Shown: positions 52,154 to 61,963, numbered from the stretch's first letter. The stretch: 64,000 nucleotides of DNA from Gammaproteobacteria bacterium (GCA_021773395.1 JAJFKB010000005.1:1-64000); one strand, 5' to 3'. Notes: a model not told the origin generated them from the letters alone. Program-made: numbers and translations.

Positions 52154-52211
52154 GCGCAGAATAACTGCGCTTGCGGTCGCGAGCACGCTTAATTCAACGC
52201 AGCCCTGCGTT
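52154..52211. terminator. Two hairpins between convergent genes
   Basis: GCGCAG-AATAA-CTGCGC (52154-52170) and AACGCAG-CC-CTGCGTT (52196-52211) are perfect inverted repeats between the converging fumC and psiE-like genes. Neither is followed by a proper T run, so they may slow or protect transcripts more than terminate them. Confidence 0.45.
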
Positions 52212-52221
52212 AAAATCCTGG

Positions 52222-52689
52222 TTAGCTGCCCTTCAACGATCGACGGTTTTTGGAACCGTCAATTGTGTTAAAAATTTGCTGCTCCCGATGGAACAGCAAT
52301 ACCGAACTGGTTCGCAATGCTCCCAAAACAAAAAGCAGCAAGGAAAATCCGTAAAAATAGTCGGGGGTAAACTCTTGCTTAAAGAGCAGTATGAGGATTT
52401 CGCGAATCACGAAGACAATGGCGGCATCAACAATAAAAGTGAGTCGCAGTCGGTGTGTTGAAAAATAGTCGATTAAAGAGCGTGACAGCTCCACCAGAAT
52501 GAACAGGGTGAGTACATCAGAAACGATATTGATATATTGGCCGGTCACACCTTTAAATTTTAAAAGATCCCACAGATTAAAGGTCAGTTGCACTGCGCCC
52601 AACGCCATACCCAGCACCAGAAAGGCGAGAATCAGCGCAAAGACCGCATTGACTGCGGTATCAAATATCTTTTTTAATTTTTCGGTCAT
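52222..52689 (-). CDS. PsiE-family membrane protein
   Basis: The 155-residue protein has four membrane spans (VNAVFALILAFLVLGMALGAV; IVSDVLTLFILVELSRSLIDYF; LTFIVDAAIVFVIREILILLF; FYGFSLLLFVLGALRTSSVLLF). It fits the PsiE (phosphate-starvation-inducible E) family, with the conserved VELSRSLIDYF and FVIREILILLF blocks. Its function is unknown. It stands alone, in the opposite direction to fumC. Confidence 0.85.
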   Translation of the reverse strand: MTEKLKKIFDTAVNAVFALILAFLVLGMALGAVQLTFNLWDLLKFKGVTGQYINIVSDVLTLFILVELSRSLIDYFSTHRLRLTFIVDAAIVFVIREILILLFKQEFTPDYFYGFSLLLFVLGALRTSSVLLFHREQQIFNTIDGSKNRRSLKGS

Positions 52690-52812
52690 CGTTGATGTTT
52701 CCTCTTAATCGTTGGAGAAGAAGAGTGCGCCTCATTTTTAGCAAATTGTGATTAGATGAATCTACCCGGAAATAGTACTCTTCGCTACCACTAATCTAGC
52801 AGCCAGACATTT

Positions 52813-55800
52813 TTATTTCACACGATAAATCAGGTCGATCGATTGACCCTCTCCGATTTCTGATTGCAGGAATAATTTCTCACTAATCTGATATTGAGTA
52901 AATAGCTTGTTGACCTTATCGACCACACCGATACCGTAGCGAACATAAAGGTTGGGTGTCAGGTGTTTTCCAAGGCTGAAGCCAAGCGTTTCAATGCCCT
53001 GTTCGGCCTCGATACCAAGTTCATCCAGTCCGGCCAGCTGAGCAATTTTTGTGCTAATCGAGGTGCTCTGGCCAATCGCATAGGAAAGCGCAGCGTTGGA
53101 AAATAAACTCTTATCGGCGCTGCTTGACTCGCTCAGTGGTTTACCTCTGATGATATAAGAGAGTGCTTCACTATCGGTTAGTGCAGGAGATGAAAATAAT
53201 CGCGATTGAAGGTTATCTATCGATCCTGTGACATGCAATCCTGCGGTGACATCCCCGGCAACACGCTGCGCTTTAATATCTAAAGTAGGCCTGACTATTG
53301 ACCCGCTAAACTGCAGCTTGCCCTTATCAATTTTCAAGTCTTGGCCGTAGGCTTTGTAGTAGCCATTGACCAGATCAAGTTCACCCTCCCCCAAGAGCGC
53401 GCTGCGCGCTTTTCGAAACAGTAGCATTTTCCCGGTCAGGTTAGTTTTTAGGCCGTAGGCTTCAATATGAACCCGGTCACCAAAAATCACCTCGGCTGAG
53501 GCTGAGACACTTAAGGCGGGCTGTTGAGCTGTGGCGTTCTCATCATGAATCCTTGCGTCTTCCGTGATGGCAAGCTTGCCGGAAGTGGGCTTGATGATTA
53601 ATCGGGCCTCTGGAATAACCATCTTACCATCAACTTGAATACCGTCCTGAGTGGCAACTACCTGTAAATCCGGATTGGCAATCAGCCTTCTATCAGGCTG
53701 ATCAATCAACAGTATATTGTCTCCTGATAAATTTAGTTTGGCGGCCCAATCCCTTGATGAACGTCCGGTCAGTTGTCCGTTCATTTGTAGTATCCCTTCA
53801 CCGGCGCGCAGTGACGCCGCAATCTCGGTTGAGCGATGTGGGTTGGTTTTGATTTTTACAACCACATCATGCCATTCAATGGCCAGCGGGTGAATCAGTA
53901 GGCCTGGAATATTCAGTTCCGTATCAGTACTGATTACCGGGTTTTTGCGAGTGCCACTTACAGTCAAGGATCCGCTCAGTTTTCCGGAAGTGAAACCAAG
54001 CGTCGGGCTAATATCTGTATAGGGAGTCAGGTCTGGAATATCGTAGTTAAACTCAGCATTGAGTGGTCCGTCAGGAGCAAGTAGATTGTCGATGTTCAGC
54101 TGACCATTCAGTGAACCACTAGTGTTTATAGTGGCGCTTAATTGGCCGGTTAACCGCTGTCCATCGATGGCAACCTCGGCTGCGACTGCATTTAGCGATA
54201 AAGGGGTTTTTGATGATGGGTCAATAAACAGCAACAACGGCTCTTTGAAAGAGCCCTGCGAAAGTTTGCTGTAGCCAGTCAAATGGCCATCAGTTTTTTC
54301 GATTAACGCGTCGATATCGAGCCGGCCTTCCAGAACAACGGGCAACGGCGCAACCATGTTCAGCAGTGAAAGGGGTAATTGAGTTCCCTTCAGGGTAAAT
54401 CCCAGGTGGTTGGTGTTAGCCGCTGCCTGAGTGCACAGGTGACTGGCTTGTTCAGTCAGACATAGATCGGTCAAAGACCAGCCCCGCGTTTGATGGTATT
54501 GAAAGGTGGCTGGATTATCGAGTTGCCAACGGCCGTAGTTGTCGATGATAAGCTGTAAATCTTTGATTGCTCCGGAAACCTGATTTGGACTAAATTGGGT
54601 GTCACTCACCATTACCAATGCGGCTTTGCTGTTTTGGGCATTAACCGATAATTGCGGCTGCTTCCAGTTCCCCTCAGCCATCAGGCTCGCCGAATCGAGC
54701 TGAATCGACTGATATTTCAAATCGTTAAAATCGATATGATTACCATCTGCTTTGAACAAGCCCTGATTTAAATTCAGCATGAACGAGAAGCCAGCCACCG
54801 ACAGTCCAGAAAAGGATAGATCTACGCCTTCGCCCTGGGCTTGCAGGTTGGGCAGCGTTGGAGTTCCGCTTAGCGTGCCATTTAGCCTTAGTGATCCGGT
54901 AGCTCCAGGCGACAGGAACCCGATGTTTGGCGCGTCCAGGCTAATAATCGCATCAAGTTTATCTGCTCCCGCGCTTCCGGAAAGGGAAAGCTGAGATTCC
55001 CCCACCGTTGCGTTCAGCTGTTCCAGGTAAAGCGTATTGTCCTGCCAGTGACCCGATAATGCGCTGTTAAAGGAGAATTCTCGAAACTGCCCACTCAGGC
55101 CTTGCGAACTAAATTCAAGCTGCAATTGATCAGATTGACTGCCCGTAATCTGCAATGCTCCATTGACCTTTTCCGGCAACAAGGGGTGAATTTGGTTAGC
55201 GGCAAAAGCCTCTGAAGTTGCTGTGCCACGCCAGCTAGTTTTACCCTCATCCCAACTCATAATGCCGTTAAAACTGGCTACGCCAGCATCAGTGTTGAGC
55301 GCTAGCTGACTGACTTTGATTTTTTGGCGATCGATAGTGCCCAGCAGATCGAATCCAATATCGGACAGGTTCTGAAAGCGGATGTTACCTTTCATCGAGG
55401 TCTCTAGCTTTTCGGTGGTGCCTTTGAATTTAAATTGGACATGGGATAGCTGTGTGGATGAAACCGATGGCAGATATAGAGAGTCCAGCTGACCTTTAAC
55501 ATCCAGTTTTGGTTGGGTAAAAAGGTCTACAACTTTGAGCTGAATAGTTGAGGCCACGTCCTCAGATGTTTGTTGGCTTACCAAGAGCTGGTTTTTGTTT
55601 CCTTGCAATTGCGTATTGCCTGAAATTATTTCTTCATTGGGCAAACGGACTGACCAGTCAACGTTGAGGTTTGTACGCAAAGCAGGGCCAAGATGAGCAA
55701 AGCCGTCTGCTTTTAGGTGGCCCCACGGGTGGTTAAGCTGAAGCGCCAGATGCTGAATGCCATGTTGATCGAATTGGCCTGTCAGGTTGAGGTTTTGCAG

Positions 55801-56268
55801 TGGGTATTCTTCTGACTGTGTTTTGACAAGTAACTGGTTAATCGTTAGCTGTCCCAACGACAGACGAACGGGAATGAGGGGCTGCTCTGAAAGCAGTAAC
55901 TTTTTGATATCGAAAACGTTTGGAGGCGAATCTTCGGGCTGAGGTTTAAGCAGAACTGAGAGTTCACTGCTCGCTAGTCGGTCGATGTGCAATTCCGCTT
56001 TAAGCAAATGGCTCAACGCTATGTCTGCGTCAATATTCCTAATGCTGATCCGGTTGCTGGTCGTTTCGATCACAAGGGACTCAATCTGCAACCCCTGCCC
56101 AATAGATCCACGGATGTTTTGGTAGGATAACAGCTCTCGTTCCTGCAATCTCGAGAATAGCCACTGCGCGCCGCTTTGCGTAAAAAGCAGGAAGCCGCCG
56201 GTGGCCGCTATAAGTAGCAGAGGAGTAGTAATCAAGGCGGCCAGAATGAGCAATAATTTACGGTTCAT
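52813..56268 (-). CDS. tamB: Translocation and assembly module, inner-membrane component TamB
   Basis: The 1151-residue protein has an N-terminal membrane anchor (LLLILAALITTPLLLIAATGGFLLF), a long run of beta-strand-rich AsmA/TamB-type repeats, and the C-terminal DUF490 domain (RIHDENAT..., LTGKMLLFRKARSALLGEGELDLVNGYYKAYGQDL; ending IDLIYRVK). Such proteins form a periplasm-spanning groove that moves phospholipid to, or assists protein insertion into, the outer membrane. It overlaps tamA by four bases (ATGA), the standard tamA-tamB coupling. Confidence 0.94.
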   Translation of the reverse strand: MNRKLLLILAALITTPLLLIAATGGFLLFTQSGAQWLFSRLQERELLSYQNIRGSIGQGLQIESLVIETTSNRISIRNIDADIALSHLLKAELHIDRLASSELSVLLKPQPEDSPPNVFDIKKLLLSEQPLIPVRLSLGQLTINQLLVKTQSEEYPLQNLNLTGQFDQHGIQHLALQLNHPWGHLKADGFAHLGPALRTNLNVDWSVRLPNEEIISGNTQLQGNKNQLLVSQQTSEDVASTIQLKVVDLFTQPKLDVKGQLDSLYLPSVSSTQLSHVQFKFKGTTEKLETSMKGNIRFQNLSDIGFDLLGTIDRQKIKVSQLALNTDAGVASFNGIMSWDEGKTSWRGTATSEAFAANQIHPLLPEKVNGALQITGSQSDQLQLEFSSQGLSGQFREFSFNSALSGHWQDNTLYLEQLNATVGESQLSLSGSAGADKLDAIISLDAPNIGFLSPGATGSLRLNGTLSGTPTLPNLQAQGEGVDLSFSGLSVAGFSFMLNLNQGLFKADGNHIDFNDLKYQSIQLDSASLMAEGNWKQPQLSVNAQNSKAALVMVSDTQFSPNQVSGAIKDLQLIIDNYGRWQLDNPATFQYHQTRGWSLTDLCLTEQASHLCTQAAANTNHLGFTLKGTQLPLSLLNMVAPLPVVLEGRLDIDALIEKTDGHLTGYSKLSQGSFKEPLLLFIDPSSKTPLSLNAVAAEVAIDGQRLTGQLSATINTSGSLNGQLNIDNLLAPDGPLNAEFNYDIPDLTPYTDISPTLGFTSGKLSGSLTVSGTRKNPVISTDTELNIPGLLIHPLAIEWHDVVVKIKTNPHRSTEIAASLRAGEGILQMNGQLTGRSSRDWAAKLNLSGDNILLIDQPDRRLIANPDLQVVATQDGIQVDGKMVIPEARLIIKPTSGKLAITEDARIHDENATAQQPALSVSASAEVIFGDRVHIEAYGLKTNLTGKMLLFRKARSALLGEGELDLVNGYYKAYGQDLKIDKGKLQFSGSIVRPTLDIKAQRVAGDVTAGLHVTGSIDNLQSRLFSSPALTDSEALSYIIRGKPLSESSSADKSLFSNAALSYAIGQSTSISTKIAQLAGLDELGIEAEQGIETLGFSLGKHLTPNLYVRYGIGVVDKVNKLFTQYQISEKLFLQSEIGEGQSIDLIYRVK

Positions 56269-58040
56269 AACTCAGGCCCCAGATTCAGATGGATGCGAAA
56301 GTCGCCTTTATCTTCCTTCATCGGAAAACCAATATCCAAACGAAACGGACCAATCGGTGAGCGCCAACGTAAACCCACACCAAGCGAATAGACCAGGTCA
56401 GGTGACGCCTCATCCCAGGCATTACCACCATCGGCAAAGACCGCAAGGGACCACTTTTTATAGATCTGGTGTTCCAGCTCAAAACTGCCGATGGCCAGGT
56501 GTCTGCCGCCGGTTACTTCGTTGCCAGATTTTGGCCCAAGGGACTGGTACTCGTAACCGCGAATGCTATTGTCGCCACCGGTAAAGAAACGTCTGGAGGC
56601 CGGCAGATCAGTGATGGAATCCACCAGAGTAGAGGCCAATTCAGTTCTCGCCACAAATCTGAGATTAAAAGGCAGCGGGCTGATATATTTTGCCGTGGTT
56701 TTAAACTGGAGAAAGCTGGAATCAGATAGCACACCTTCCAAACTACCAAGCAAAACGAATGACAGGCTATAGCCTTTTTCCGGGTAGATCGGGTTATCGG
56801 TGGAAATTTTGGATAGTCTGATTGCAGGTACCAAATGGAGGCTGTGATCGTTTTCGCTGGCGACCTCCGCGTTCTCAGAGCTGAGCGTAGCCGATAGAGA
56901 CTGGCGCCAGCCACTTGATTTTTTAACGTTACCGCTAATGGATGCTTCCCAGCGCTCACTGAAAAACGAGTCGTTGTCTTCCTCGATATAGGATAAGTCA
57001 CTTCTTAAACTATCGGTTTTCGGGTCGCGCCAGGGTACAACATAATTAAAATTTAAAGTTGTCATCACCTCTGAGAGTAAAAATTTAAGTTCGGTTTTGT
57101 GGCCCCGTATATTCACTCTCTGTCTTGTGTAGTCGCCACGGATACGTGCTCCGGTATCGGTTGAATACCCAATTCCAAGCTGGTAGGTGGCGGGGTTTGC
57201 TGCGGTTGCGAGCACTTCCACAGGAACGTATTGATCTTGCCTTTGTTCAGTTCTTGGTTTGATTTCAAGGGTTGCAAAGTAATTGGATTCACTGAGACGC
57301 TGCCGGTCGCTCTGAATCTTGCTCAAATCATAAAATTCGTCCGATTTAATCGACAGCAAATCCTGGAACAGCCCATTCTCCAGAACTGCCTGGTCAATTC
57401 GAACCTCACCTATGCGATAGCGCGGTCCAGAATCCCAGATGAGTGTTATGTCGACAGCATTAAGTGAAGGATAAATATCCACCTGCTGCTGGGTAAAGGC
57501 CGCATCAAGAAAGCCAAGGCGACGCCCTCTCGCCTGAATCTTCTCTTTTAGCTGGTCGTAAGCACTGCTATTGAAAGCTGTTCCCGGATTGAGTTTTGCT
57601 GCAAGAATCAATTTCTGAAAAGTTTGATCCTGGCTGGCCTCGCCCTGAATGTGTAACTCTGCTGTACGAACGGTTATGGGTGTACCCAGGTTTATGCTTA
57701 TGCTCAGCTTTTCACATTTTTTATGAGGTTCAAACTGCTTATTCCATTGTGCATGAAAGTATCCCAGCGCCTGTAACGCAGATTTTAACTCTTTGTCCAG
57801 TCGACGTTGAATCGCATAGTTTTCACTTAGCCCTTTGGCGCAGGGTAGCTCCAGAGTTTTTAAGTGATTTAAAATTTTGCTTTTTAGCTCTCCGTTTGCT
57901 CCGCTCACACTCATAAAGGTATCAGCTTTGATGGGTAGAGTGACGTTAGTGAGCAGTATGGCCAGCAATACGGGGATGGCGTTTTTGCCATGACAGTAGT
58001 CGATGCCCTTGATGAGACTAGCGATAACTTCCTTCAACAT
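56265..58040 (-). CDS. tamA: Translocation and assembly module, outer-membrane component TamA
   Basis: With the ATG at 58040 the protein has 591 residues; an in-frame TTG twelve codons earlier is less likely. A signal segment (AIPVLLAILLTNVTLPIKA) leads to three POTRA-type domains (about 45-290), then an Omp85 barrel. Barrel landmarks include RRFFTGGDNSIRGYEYQSLGPK and GVGLRWRSPIGPFRLDIGFPM, the latter part of the conserved end of Omp85 proteins. It pairs with TamB to place proteins or lipids into the outer membrane. Confidence 0.94.
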   Translation of the reverse strand: MLKEVIASLIKGIDYCHGKNAIPVLLAILLTNVTLPIKADTFMSVSGANGELKSKILNHLKTLELPCAKGLSENYAIQRRLDKELKSALQALGYFHAQWNKQFEPHKKCEKLSISINLGTPITVRTAELHIQGEASQDQTFQKLILAAKLNPGTAFNSSAYDQLKEKIQARGRRLGFLDAAFTQQQVDIYPSLNAVDITLIWDSGPRYRIGEVRIDQAVLENGLFQDLLSIKSDEFYDLSKIQSDRQRLSESNYFATLEIKPRTEQRQDQYVPVEVLATAANPATYQLGIGYSTDTGARIRGDYTRQRVNIRGHKTELKFLLSEVMTTLNFNYVVPWRDPKTDSLRSDLSYIEEDNDSFFSERWEASISGNVKKSSGWRQSLSATLSSENAEVASENDHSLHLVPAIRLSKISTDNPIYPEKGYSLSFVLLGSLEGVLSDSSFLQFKTTAKYISPLPFNLRFVARTELASTLVDSITDLPASRRFFTGGDNSIRGYEYQSLGPKSGNEVTGGRHLAIGSFELEHQIYKKWSLAVFADGGNAWDEASPDLVYSLGVGLRWRSPIGPFRLDIGFPMKEDKGDFRIHLNLGPEL

Positions 58041-58193
58041 TATTGGGTTTTCTTTAGTTCCTGATTTTGCGGCCAAAGATCGGATTTCAAAAGCGAGAGT
58101 GTAGATTTCAGCGCTCGATTATTAAAGGTTTTAGACTACAGTAATTTGCTTTTAATAGCAGAGTAGATCTAATTTTTATAGTTTCAGTTATTC

Positions 58194-58218
58194 GGCGGCC
58201 GACTGGTGGCCGGCCGCC
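58194..58218. other. Strong GC hairpin upstream of broken ornithine cyclodeaminase
   Basis: GGCGGCCG pairs with CGGCCGCC around a nine-base loop. It sits between the divergent tamA and the truncated gene. With no T run it is not a classic terminator; it could be a transcription blocker or a relic of rearrangement. Confidence 0.5.
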
Positions 58219-58313
58219 TTCCCTGGGAAATTGTATTTATTACCCGAATCCGCCATCTTTTAATTGGTTGGGGCGCCATCAATAATCAGAGTGTATCAGT
58301 TCCCGGAGACCCT

Positions 58314-58622
58314 ATGATGACTCGATTTATTGATGTTCCTACACTATCGGCAATTGTTAAAACAGTTGGTGTTAGCGAATTTTTGGCTCAGCTAACGGAG
58401 ATAGTAAAGGAGGACTTTAAACGCTGGCTGGATTTTGATAAATCGGCGCGCCTGGCTAGTCACAGTGCAGTTGGCGTTATTGAACTGATGCCAGCATCCG
58501 ACAGCAAGCTGTATAGTTTCAAGTATGTTAATGGGCATCCTGCTAATACGGGCAACAAAATGTGGGTGTCCAAAAAAAGGGTGTCCAGAAAAAGAAAACG
58601 CATCAAAGAAAAGTTGCTTTAA
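58314..58622 (+). pseudogene. Truncated ornithine cyclodeaminase family gene
   Basis: A GGAG ribosome-binding site leads to two adjacent ATGs and about 83 residues of a clear ornithine cyclodeaminase N terminus: RFIDVPTLSAIVKTVGVSEFL, then DFDKSARLASHSAVGVIELM and KYVNGHPANTGNK. Family members have around 330 residues and continue into the NAD-binding domain. Here the match ends at once and a basic tail (SKKRVSRKRKRIKEKLL) follows to a stop. The tail DNA contains a direct repeat of GGGTGTCCA separated by A-rich sequence, so the junction is probably a deletion or slipped end. No remnant of the rest of the gene is seen before amgK. The protein cannot be an active cyclodeaminase. Confidence 0.8.
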
Positions 58623-58776
58623 GTCGAAGCAAAACGTTTGTCAAAAACAGCTATTGACAACTTCCACTGTTATCGCAGGGATCGGTTGATACTTTGTCAG
58701 ACAAGATAGTACTTGTAGTGGTGACAACAATTGAGATAATAGCGCCTCCTTTTTAAAACCCTGTCGGGGGTGCTGT

Positions 58777-59829
58777 TTGGATCAAAGACAAAAGTCACTA
58801 GCGTCTTGGGCAACCATCCACCTAAAAGACCGCTTGCGGATAGATGCTGAAGTAACGCTACCATTCATCGCTGTTTCGGGGGATGCCAGCTTTAGGCGTT
58901 ATTTTCGTATAAGTGCCAATGGCCAAAGCTTTATCTGCATGGATGCCCCTCCTGAAAAGGAAGACAGTGCGCCCTTCGTGGCCATCGCAAGATCCTGGTA
59001 TCAATCCGGAGTGCCAGTGCCGGAAATTGTCGCCTGTGATTTAGAGCAAGGTTTTATGTTGCTGTCCGATATGGGAGATACTCTGTATTTAGATCAGCTG
59101 GATTCCGGGTCTGCGGATCTGCTCTATCTGCAGGCATTGCAAACCATGGTCAAAATTCAGCAGTGCTCGAAAGTCGAAGGCTATAGATTGCCCGCCTATG
59201 ATCAGGCACGGCTGATCACTGAGATGCGTTTGTGTCCCGAATGGTTTTTTACTCAATTATTAGGTCTGGAGTTAAGTGACACCGAGTACCGAACGCTGTC
59301 AGATGCGTATCAGATTTTAGTTGCAAGTGCATTGGAGCAGCCCCAGGTTTGTGTGCACCGGGATTATCATTCACGCAATCTCATGCTGCTGCCTGACCAA
59401 TCTATTGGTGTACTGGATTTTCAGGATGCGGTGCTGGGGCCGATCAGCTATGACCTGGTGTCTTTGATTCGCGATTGCTACATCAGTTGGCCACAGGACA
59501 AAGAAGAGCAATGGATCAAGGCTTATTTGCAGTTGGCACAGCAGGCGCAGTTAATTCAGGATATTGACTACCCGCAATTCAAACGCTGGTTTGATTGGAT
59601 GGGCATGCAGCGCCAGATTAAGTGTGTTGGTATTTTTTCCAGACTTTATCTGCGAGATGGTAAATCGGGTTATCTCAAGGATATCCCACGCACCTTCTCT
59701 TATCTCAAATCGGTTTGCGAATCTTATCCGGAGTTTTCCTTGTTAAACCAATGGCTTGATAAAAAAGTGGTTCCCGCGATGCAAAATTGCCACCTGTTGT
59801 TGGCTGCTGAGGCGGGAACTCAGTCATGA
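58777..59829 (+). CDS. amgK: N-acetylmuramate/N-acetylglucosamine kinase
   Basis: The 350-residue protein has the aminoglycoside-phosphotransferase fold. ASFRRYFRI and FICMDAPPEKED are typical of AmgK N termini. The catalytic loop VCVHRDYHSRNLMLLPDQSIGVLDFQDAVLGPISYDLVSLIRD holds the HxD and DFQ motifs. It phosphorylates MurNAc at the anomeric position in cell-wall recycling, bypassing de novo synthesis and giving fosfomycin tolerance in pseudomonads. The start is a TTG six bases after GGGGG. The stop overlaps the murU start (ATGA). Confidence 0.92.
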   Translation: MDQRQKSLASWATIHLKDRLRIDAEVTLPFIAVSGDASFRRYFRISANGQSFICMDAPPEKEDSAPFVAIARSWYQSGVPVPEIVACDLEQGFMLLSDMGDTLYLDQLDSGSADLLYLQALQTMVKIQQCSKVEGYRLPAYDQARLITEMRLCPEWFFTQLLGLELSDTEYRTLSDAYQILVASALEQPQVCVHRDYHSRNLMLLPDQSIGVLDFQDAVLGPISYDLVSLIRDCYISWPQDKEEQWIKAYLQLAQQAQLIQDIDYPQFKRWFDWMGMQRQIKCVGIFSRLYLRDGKSGYLKDIPRTFSYLKSVCESYPEFSLLNQWLDKKVVPAMQNCHLLLAAEAGTQS

Positions 59830-60497
59830 AGGCGATGATTTTGGCGGCAGGGCGGGGTGAACGTATGCGGCCATTGACCGACCAAGTGCCCAAAGCCATG
59901 ATCAAGGCAGACGGTAAACCATTGATTCAATACCACGTGAAAAATCTGGTGGCGGCGGGTATCGATCAGCTGGTAATCAATCATGCGCATCTAGGCTATC
60001 AGATAGTGGATTTTCTGGGTGATGGTTCTCAGTTCGGTGTCACAATTCAATACTCCCAGGAGCCTGAAGCACTGGAGACGGGCGGCGGTATTTTGAAGGC
60101 TTTGCCACTTTTAGGGGAAGAACCTTTTGTGGTGATAAATGCGGACGTCTGGAGCGATTATCCGTTGTCGAAGCTTTTGCAAAGAGACAGCCAAGATACA
60201 CATCTGGTATTAGTGGATAACCCGGCACACAATAGACTGGGCGATTTCAATCTGGCGCAAGGTGTCGTATCCAGGAAAGATAGCGGTGCGGCTGAAAGGC
60301 TTACGTTTTCCGGGATTAGCGTGCTTAATCCGGAACTTTTTGAGGATTCTCAGCCAGGGTTCTTTGCACTGTTACCTATTTTGCAGAGGGCAATCGAGCA
60401 AGGCAAGGTCAGTGGAGAGTATTATCAAGGCGCTTGGTTCGATGTGGGAACGAACCAGCGTCTAGCAGAATTAGAGGAGTTTTTGGGGAGATTATGA
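59826..60497 (+). CDS. murU: N-acetylmuramate alpha-1-phosphate uridylyltransferase
   Basis: The 223-residue nucleotidyltransferase begins MKAMILAAGRGERMRPLTD with the sugar-1-phosphate uridylyltransferase signature. It also has VPKAMIKADGKPLIQYHV, ETGGGILKALPLLG and INADVWSDYP. It turns MurNAc-1-phosphate, made by the AmgK encoded four bases upstream, into UDP-MurNAc. The overlap with amgK matches the arrangement in Pseudomonas. Confidence 0.95.
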   Translation: MKAMILAAGRGERMRPLTDQVPKAMIKADGKPLIQYHVKNLVAAGIDQLVINHAHLGYQIVDFLGDGSQFGVTIQYSQEPEALETGGGILKALPLLGEEPFVVINADVWSDYPLSKLLQRDSQDTHLVLVDNPAHNRLGDFNLAQGVVSRKDSGAAERLTFSGISVLNPELFEDSQPGFFALLPILQRAIEQGKVSGEYYQGAWFDVGTNQRLAELEEFLGRL

Positions 60498-60531
60498 CGA
60501 ATCTTATTTTCAGTAAAGCAGGCATCAGCGC

Positions 60532-61341
60532 ATGATTTTTGGAAAACTGCTGGGTGGCTTATTCGGTTATTCCTGGTTGGGGTTTCTTGGCGCGCTGATT
60601 GGCATTTATATCGGGCATATGTTTGATAAGGGGTTGGCAAAGAATTTTTCTGGCGCCGGCTATTCGTCACAGGCGGATACTCAAAAAGCGTTCTTTCGCA
60701 TGACTTTTCTGATGATGGGTCGCATGGCGAAAGCAGATGGCAGGGTGTCGCAAGATGAAATACGATGGGCTGAACATGTCATGAACCGCATGAACTTGAC
60801 AGTGGAAATGCGACGCCAGGCGATTGAGTTGTTTAGTCAGGGTAAAGATACCGATACTGATATTGAATCGGAGTTGAAAGATTTTCGCAGCAAGGCAGGG
60901 CGCCATGCCACTCTGATTCAGATGTTTCTGGAGATTCAGATTCAAGCCGGTTATGCGGATGGTGATTTGAATCAGCAGGAGTTATCTTTACTTCAGCAAG
61001 CCTGTTCTATTTTGGGTATTTCCAGTTTTCGTTTTCAAGTCATACATCAGCGCATCCTGGCTGAGCGCGCATTTGCAAGTGGGCAATATCAAGAGTATGG
61101 GGGTGCACAGCGGCAGTATTCAGCCCAGGATAAGCTTGCGGAGGCTTACAAGGTGTTGGGTGTAACCCCGGAAAACAGTGATGCGGAAATTAAAAAGGCT
61201 TATCGGCGACTCATGAGTCAGCATCACCCGGATAAATTGGTAGCCAAGGGTTTGCCAGAGGAGATGATGCGGATGGCAAAGGAAAAAACTCAGGAAATTC
61301 AAGCGGCTTACGAGATCATAAAAGAGACTCGTGGTTCCTAG
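60532..61341 (+). CDS. djlA: DjlA-type membrane-anchored co-chaperone
   Basis: The 269-residue protein has an N-terminal glycine-rich membrane span (GGLFGYSWLGFLGALIGIYIGHMFD) and a TerB-like helical domain (about 50-190, MGRMAKADGRVSQDEIRWAEHVM...IQAGYADGDLNQQELSLL). A C-terminal J domain carries the HPD motif (RRLMSQHHPDKLVAKGLP). It stimulates DnaK at the membrane and in enterobacteria influences envelope-stress and capsule pathways. It sits after amgK-murU in the same direction. Confidence 0.95.
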   Translation: MIFGKLLGGLFGYSWLGFLGALIGIYIGHMFDKGLAKNFSGAGYSSQADTQKAFFRMTFLMMGRMAKADGRVSQDEIRWAEHVMNRMNLTVEMRRQAIELFSQGKDTDTDIESELKDFRSKAGRHATLIQMFLEIQIQAGYADGDLNQQELSLLQQACSILGISSFRFQVIHQRILAERAFASGQYQEYGGAQRQYSAQDKLAEAYKVLGVTPENSDAEIKKAYRRLMSQHHPDKLVAKGLPEEMMRMAKEKTQEIQAAYEIIKETRGS

Positions 61342-61387
61342 AATTGTTGCGAGCCTGAGTCCAGCCAGATCAAGCTCCTTCGCGGGT

Positions 61388-61963
61388 TTAGTTTAAATCT
61401 GACGCCTTCCAGTATTTCGTGCCCTTGATTGTCGCCTGCAACGCCAGTCCACTTTCGGTTAACTGGTAGGCAGTAACATTGTCAAAGATCGCCTCTCCAC
61501 CGACAGCTGCGCCTTTGTCACCGGCTTTAGCTGCGGCATCCGCCTGTCCGCCAAAGGCCCAGCCATGTTCTGTAAACCTGTTCAGCGTTTCCGGTTGATG
61601 GAATACGAACACAATTCGAAAATCCTTTACGCCGGCACCCAGACCGATACCGACTTCACCCATATTCATGTAGGTTTGCTGGCCGCTACCGTTGTTAGTG
61701 ACTACGCCATAGCCGCCGCCGAAGCTGGCAAGAATGACATTGATATTAGCGTTGCTGAACACGGCATAGCCGGGAGCCGCAGCAATCTGGGCGCGTACGC
61801 TGGGCTTGATACGATACAAGTCCTCCAATACCTGGTCTTTCATTTTGAGCACAGCCTCGCGCTTTTGTGCGGGGCTGCTTTCGCCTGTGGTGGCGCAACC
61901 GTTGATAAAAATAACGGACAGCAGGATGAGCGCTGATAGTTTTGGCAAATTGGTAGTATTCAT
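61388..61963 (-). CDS. YSC84/SYLF-domain lipoprotein
   Basis: The 191-residue protein has a lipoprotein signal (LSALILLSVIFINGC, cysteine 23), then a SYLF/YSC84 domain with IKPSVRAQIAAAPGYAVFSNANINVILASFGGGYGVV and GWAFGGQADAAAKAGDKGAAVGG. Eukaryotic SYLF proteins bind phosphoinositides; the bacterial ones are mostly uncharacterised outer-membrane-associated proteins. It converges with djlA and follows norR on the same strand, with no sign that they act together. Confidence 0.88.
   Translation of the reverse strand: MNTTNLPKLSALILLSVIFINGCATTGESSPAQKREAVLKMKDQVLEDLYRIKPSVRAQIAAAPGYAVFSNANINVILASFGGGYGVVTNNGSGQQTYMNMGEVGIGLGAGVKDFRIVFVFHQPETLNRFTEHGWAFGGQADAAAKAGDKGAAVGGEAIFDNVTAYQLTESGLALQATIKGTKYWKASDLN

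Noticed and set aside
52154-52211. Full intrinsic terminators for fumC and the psiE-like gene
   Set aside because: The stems are perfect but lack T runs; kept only as low-confidence hairpins.
58206-58313. Longer N terminus for the truncated cyclodeaminase
   Set aside because: The 36 extra codons do not resemble the family start, run through a GC hairpin, and lack a ribosome-binding site; GGAG precedes the ATG pair at 58314/58317.
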